DNA of 64,000 nucleotides from NCBI GenBank assembly GCA_021770065.1, contig JAETRR010000006.1, positions 18,483 to 82,482 of the forward strand, written 5' to 3'. A program made the position numbers and the translations under genes. This DNA comes from Lachnoclostridium sp. GTDB taxonomy: Bacteria; Bacillota; Clostridia; Lachnospirales; Lachnospiraceae. The notes under the pieces were generated by a model that was not told the origin of the DNA, searched no databases, and saw only the letters and a list, made by a program, of their open reading frames with translations. Every line of letters starts with the position of its first letter. Position 1 is the first letter of the stretch. Shown here piece by piece: positions 61,940 through 64,000 of this stretch.

Positions 61940-61961
61940 TCAGTAGAGAGGAGGGATGTAT

Positions 61962-63977
61962 ATGGCAGTATTGGAGATGCAGCGGATCGGCATCTGTGCA
62001 ATGAAAAAGGACAGAAAAAAGCTTCTGGAGCTTCTTCAGCAGAAAGGCGTAGTAGAGATTGACGCCCAGGTGGAAGAAGATGAAGTCTTTAAGAAGATGG
62101 ATACGTCCAGCTCCAGAAATATTTTTGAAAAAAATGCACAGGCTGCAGAGCGCGCTTTAGAGATACTGCAGGAATATGTTCCGGAAAAGAAAGGCATGCT
62201 GTCCTCACTGGAAGGAAAGGCCCTGGTAGATGCCCAGAGCTACGACAGTGTGATTAAACGGCAGGATGCGATTATGTCAAAGGCACGCCAGCTGGTGTCC
62301 CTTTCCAGGCAGATAGCAGAAAACAAAGCAAATATTCAGAAACGGGAAAACCAGATAGAGGCCCTGGAGCCTTGGAAGAATCTGGATGTGCCCATGAATT
62401 TTATGGGAACCAGGAAAACGGAAGGTTTTGTGGGTACCGTTTCGGAGCTTATGAACACCGAGCAGCTTTATGCAGCAGTTACCCAGGCCGTCCCCGATGT
62501 GGACGCTTTTTTTGCGGAGGTTATCTCCACGGATCGGGATCAGACATACCTCTGTGTGATCTGCGGGAAAAAGGACGCACCTGCCATGGAGGAGGGACTG
62601 CGGAGCATCGGTTTTGCAAGGCCGTCCCAGATAGGAAGCCTCTTACCGGCAGACCGGCAGGAGCAGCTTCGGGGGAAACGAGAAGCCCTGATTCAGAAAA
62701 ATGAGGAGATTGTTTCTCAGATTGCAGCCTTTAAAGAGTCAAGGCGGGATCTGGAGCTGGTAGCGGATTATTACCGGGTAAGGCTGGATAAGTATGAGGT
62801 CCTGGGAGGACTGATTCAATCGAAGAGTACCTTCCTGGTAACCGGCTATGTGCCGAAGTGTGAGGCGGAGGCCTTAAAGCAGGAACTTGAAAAGAACTTC
62901 ACCTTAAGCGTGGAGGTTGCGGATGCGGCAGAAGAGGATATTCCCCCCATTCTGCTCAAGAACGGCAAGCTGGCAGCTTCCTTCGAGGGAGTTGTGGAGT
63001 CCTTCGGACTTCCGGGCAAGGGCGAGATCGATCCCACCGCAATTATGGCCTGGTGCTACATCTTCCTGTTCGGCCTGATGCTTTCCGATGCGGCCTACGG
63101 GCTTATCGTCTTTCTGGCCTGCGCTGTCGTGTTAAAGAAGTTTCCGCGTATGGGAGAGGGCATGCAGAAGTCCCTTCGGCTGTTTATGTACTGCGGCATT
63201 TCTACATTAGTATGGGGCGTGCTCTTCGGCGGATATTTCGGAGACGTGGTGGATGTGGTGTCACGGACCTTCTTCGGACATCAGGTGACAATCAAGGCTC
63301 TTTGGTTTGTTCCTTTGAACGATCCTATGAAGATGCTGGTTTATTCCATGCTGTTCGGACTGATTCACATGTTCCTGGGACTCGGTATCAAGGCGTATAT
63401 GCTGATCAAGGATAAGAAGTATCTGGACTGCTTCTGCGATGTGGGGCTGTGGGTTATCTTCCTGCTTGGACTGATACTGATGTTCCTGCCAAGCAGCATG
63501 TTCGCATCCATATCCCAGATGTATTTCACCTTCCCGCCGGCGGTGAATACTCTGGCAAAGGCTATGGCAATCGGAGGAGCCGCAGGCATCTGCCTTATGT
63601 CCGGCCGGGCCAATAAAAACTTTGCACTGCGCATTGCGCTGGGCGCATACGATCTCTACAACGTAACAGGCTGGTTAAGCGACGTGCTTTCCTATTCCAG
63701 GCTTCTGGCTCTGGGACTGGCAACCGGAGTTATCGCTTCCGTTATCAACTCCATGGGAAGCATGGCAGGAAGCGGCATTGTGGGCGCAATCGTATTTATC
63801 CTGGTATTTATCGTGGGCCATATCCTCAATCTGGCCATCAACCTGCTGGGAGCTTACGTGCACACCAACCGTCTGCAGTATGTAGAGTTTTTCGGAAAGT
63901 TTTACGAGGGTGGAGGAAGACCCTTCAACCCATTTAATATGAAAACAAAATATGTAGATATTAAGGAGGAAAATTAA
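61962..63977 (+). CDS. ntpI: V-type ATP synthase subunit I (a-subunit homologue)
   Basis: A 671-residue protein; the Met at 61962 is chosen over 61956 because GAGGAGG then has proper spacing. The N-terminal half (about 1-340) is a cytoplasmic, coiled-coil stator region. The C-terminal half has seven to eight TM helices including YIFLFGLMLSDAAYGLIV and SDVLSYSRLLALGLATGVIA; the Arg in this last helix corresponds to the arginine essential for ion translocation. It forms the ion half-channel against the proteolipid ring. The ion (Na+ or H+) is not readable from this subunit. Confidence 0.95.
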   Translation: MAVLEMQRIGICAMKKDRKKLLELLQQKGVVEIDAQVEEDEVFKKMDTSSSRNIFEKNAQAAERALEILQEYVPEKKGMLSSLEGKALVDAQSYDSVIKRQDAIMSKARQLVSLSRQIAENKANIQKRENQIEALEPWKNLDVPMNFMGTRKTEGFVGTVSELMNTEQLYAAVTQAVPDVDAFFAEVISTDRDQTYLCVICGKKDAPAMEEGLRSIGFARPSQIGSLLPADRQEQLRGKREALIQKNEEIVSQIAAFKESRRDLELVADYYRVRLDKYEVLGGLIQSKSTFLVTGYVPKCEAEALKQELEKNFTLSVEVADAAEEDIPPILLKNGKLAASFEGVVESFGLPGKGEIDPTAIMAWCYIFLFGLMLSDAAYGLIVFLACAVVLKKFPRMGEGMQKSLRLFMYCGISTLVWGVLFGGYFGDVVDVVSRTFFGHQVTIKALWFVPLNDPMKMLVYSMLFGLIHMFLGLGIKAYMLIKDKKYLDCFCDVGLWVIFLLGLILMFLPSSMFASISQMYFTFPPAVNTLAKAMAIGGAAGICLMSGRANKNFALRIALGAYDLYNVTGWLSDVLSYSRLLALGLATGVIASVINSMGSMAGSGIVGAIVFILVFIVGHILNLAINLLGAYVHTNRLQYVEFFGKFYEGGGRPFNPFNMKTKYVDIKEEN

Positions 63978-63979
63978 TT

Positions 63980-64000
63980 ATGTTAGGTCAATTAGGAGGC
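63980..64000 (+). CDS. Start of the next V-ATPase gene, probably the proteolipid subunit K (partial)
   Basis: An ATG at 63980, preceded by TTAAGGAGGAAAA, opens MLGQLGG and runs off the window. In operons of this type subunit I is followed by the proteolipid K. Only seven codons are visible. Confidence 0.5.

Noticed and set aside
1..64000. CRISPR arrays, insertion sequences, prophage, integrase or attachment sites
   Set aside because: No regularly spaced repeats, transposase, integrase or phage structural genes were seen. The tRNA genes have no partial duplicate nearby.

Overview
The window looks like chromosome from a gut-type Clostridia, most likely a Lachnospiraceae. The evidence is near-balanced base composition, strong AGGAGG-type ribosome binding sites, YesM/YesN two-component genes, RbsABC-type sugar ABC transporters, a V-type ATPase, a DUF1002 protein and abundant Rho-independent terminators. 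No rRNA, CRISPR array, phage or transposase gene is visible. Nearly all genes are on the plus strand.

Layout. (1) 1-9074: the tail of a large helical protein, a small unknown protein and a DUF4280 PAAR-like protein, which resemble the end of a contractile-injection or secreted-effector locus. They are followed by a membrane protein with a degenerate class III cyclase domain and by two DUF2156 (aminoacyl-phospholipid-synthase-like) proteins flanking a very large sensor-MFS fusion. (2) 9142-15122: housekeeping and miscellaneous genes (DHH phosphoesterase, polytopic GT-C-like membrane protein, cytidylate-kinase-like protein, alpha/beta hydrolase, DUF1002 protein). (3) 15167-26357: a sugar-sensing and uptake region: YesN/YesM plus a membrane-anchored sugar-binding protein, an AraC regulator, a complete RbsABC-type transporter and a FucU-type mutarotase. 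(4) 26534-36105: a tandem SGNH hydrolase, an AraC regulator and a GDP-L-fucose biosynthesis operon (manC, gmd, fcl, manA, phosphomannomutase).

(5) 36204-57555 is the most interesting part. A LacI regulator faces a roughly 20-kb array holding two ribulose-phosphate-epimerase-like proteins, two zinc alcohol dehydrogenases, a class II aldolase, a triosephosphate-isomerase-like protein, a LarA-family nickel enzyme, a split transketolase, a taurine/nitrate-type ABC importer with two permeases and two ATPases, an oversized transaldolase, two TauE/SafE exporters, an RpiB-like isomerase, and LarE, LarB and LarC, which make the nickel-pincer cofactor. These are the enzyme families of the pentose-phosphate pathway, but no sugar kinase is present, and several proteins have changes in the loops that normally grip phosphate. 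My working hypothesis is a dedicated pathway for a sugar-like compound carrying a different anion. A C-sulfonate would fit the transporter families. The actual substrate is unknown.

(6) 57734-64000: rho, a short promoter-terminator unit that may be a small RNA, tRNA-Ala(CGC) and tRNA-Val(CAC) on the minus strand, an AGCS amino acid:cation symporter, and the start of a V-type ATPase operon running off the right edge. Two copies of a small hairpin repeat that carries the ribosome binding site occur at 1524 and 38947, with a compensatory base-pair change between them.
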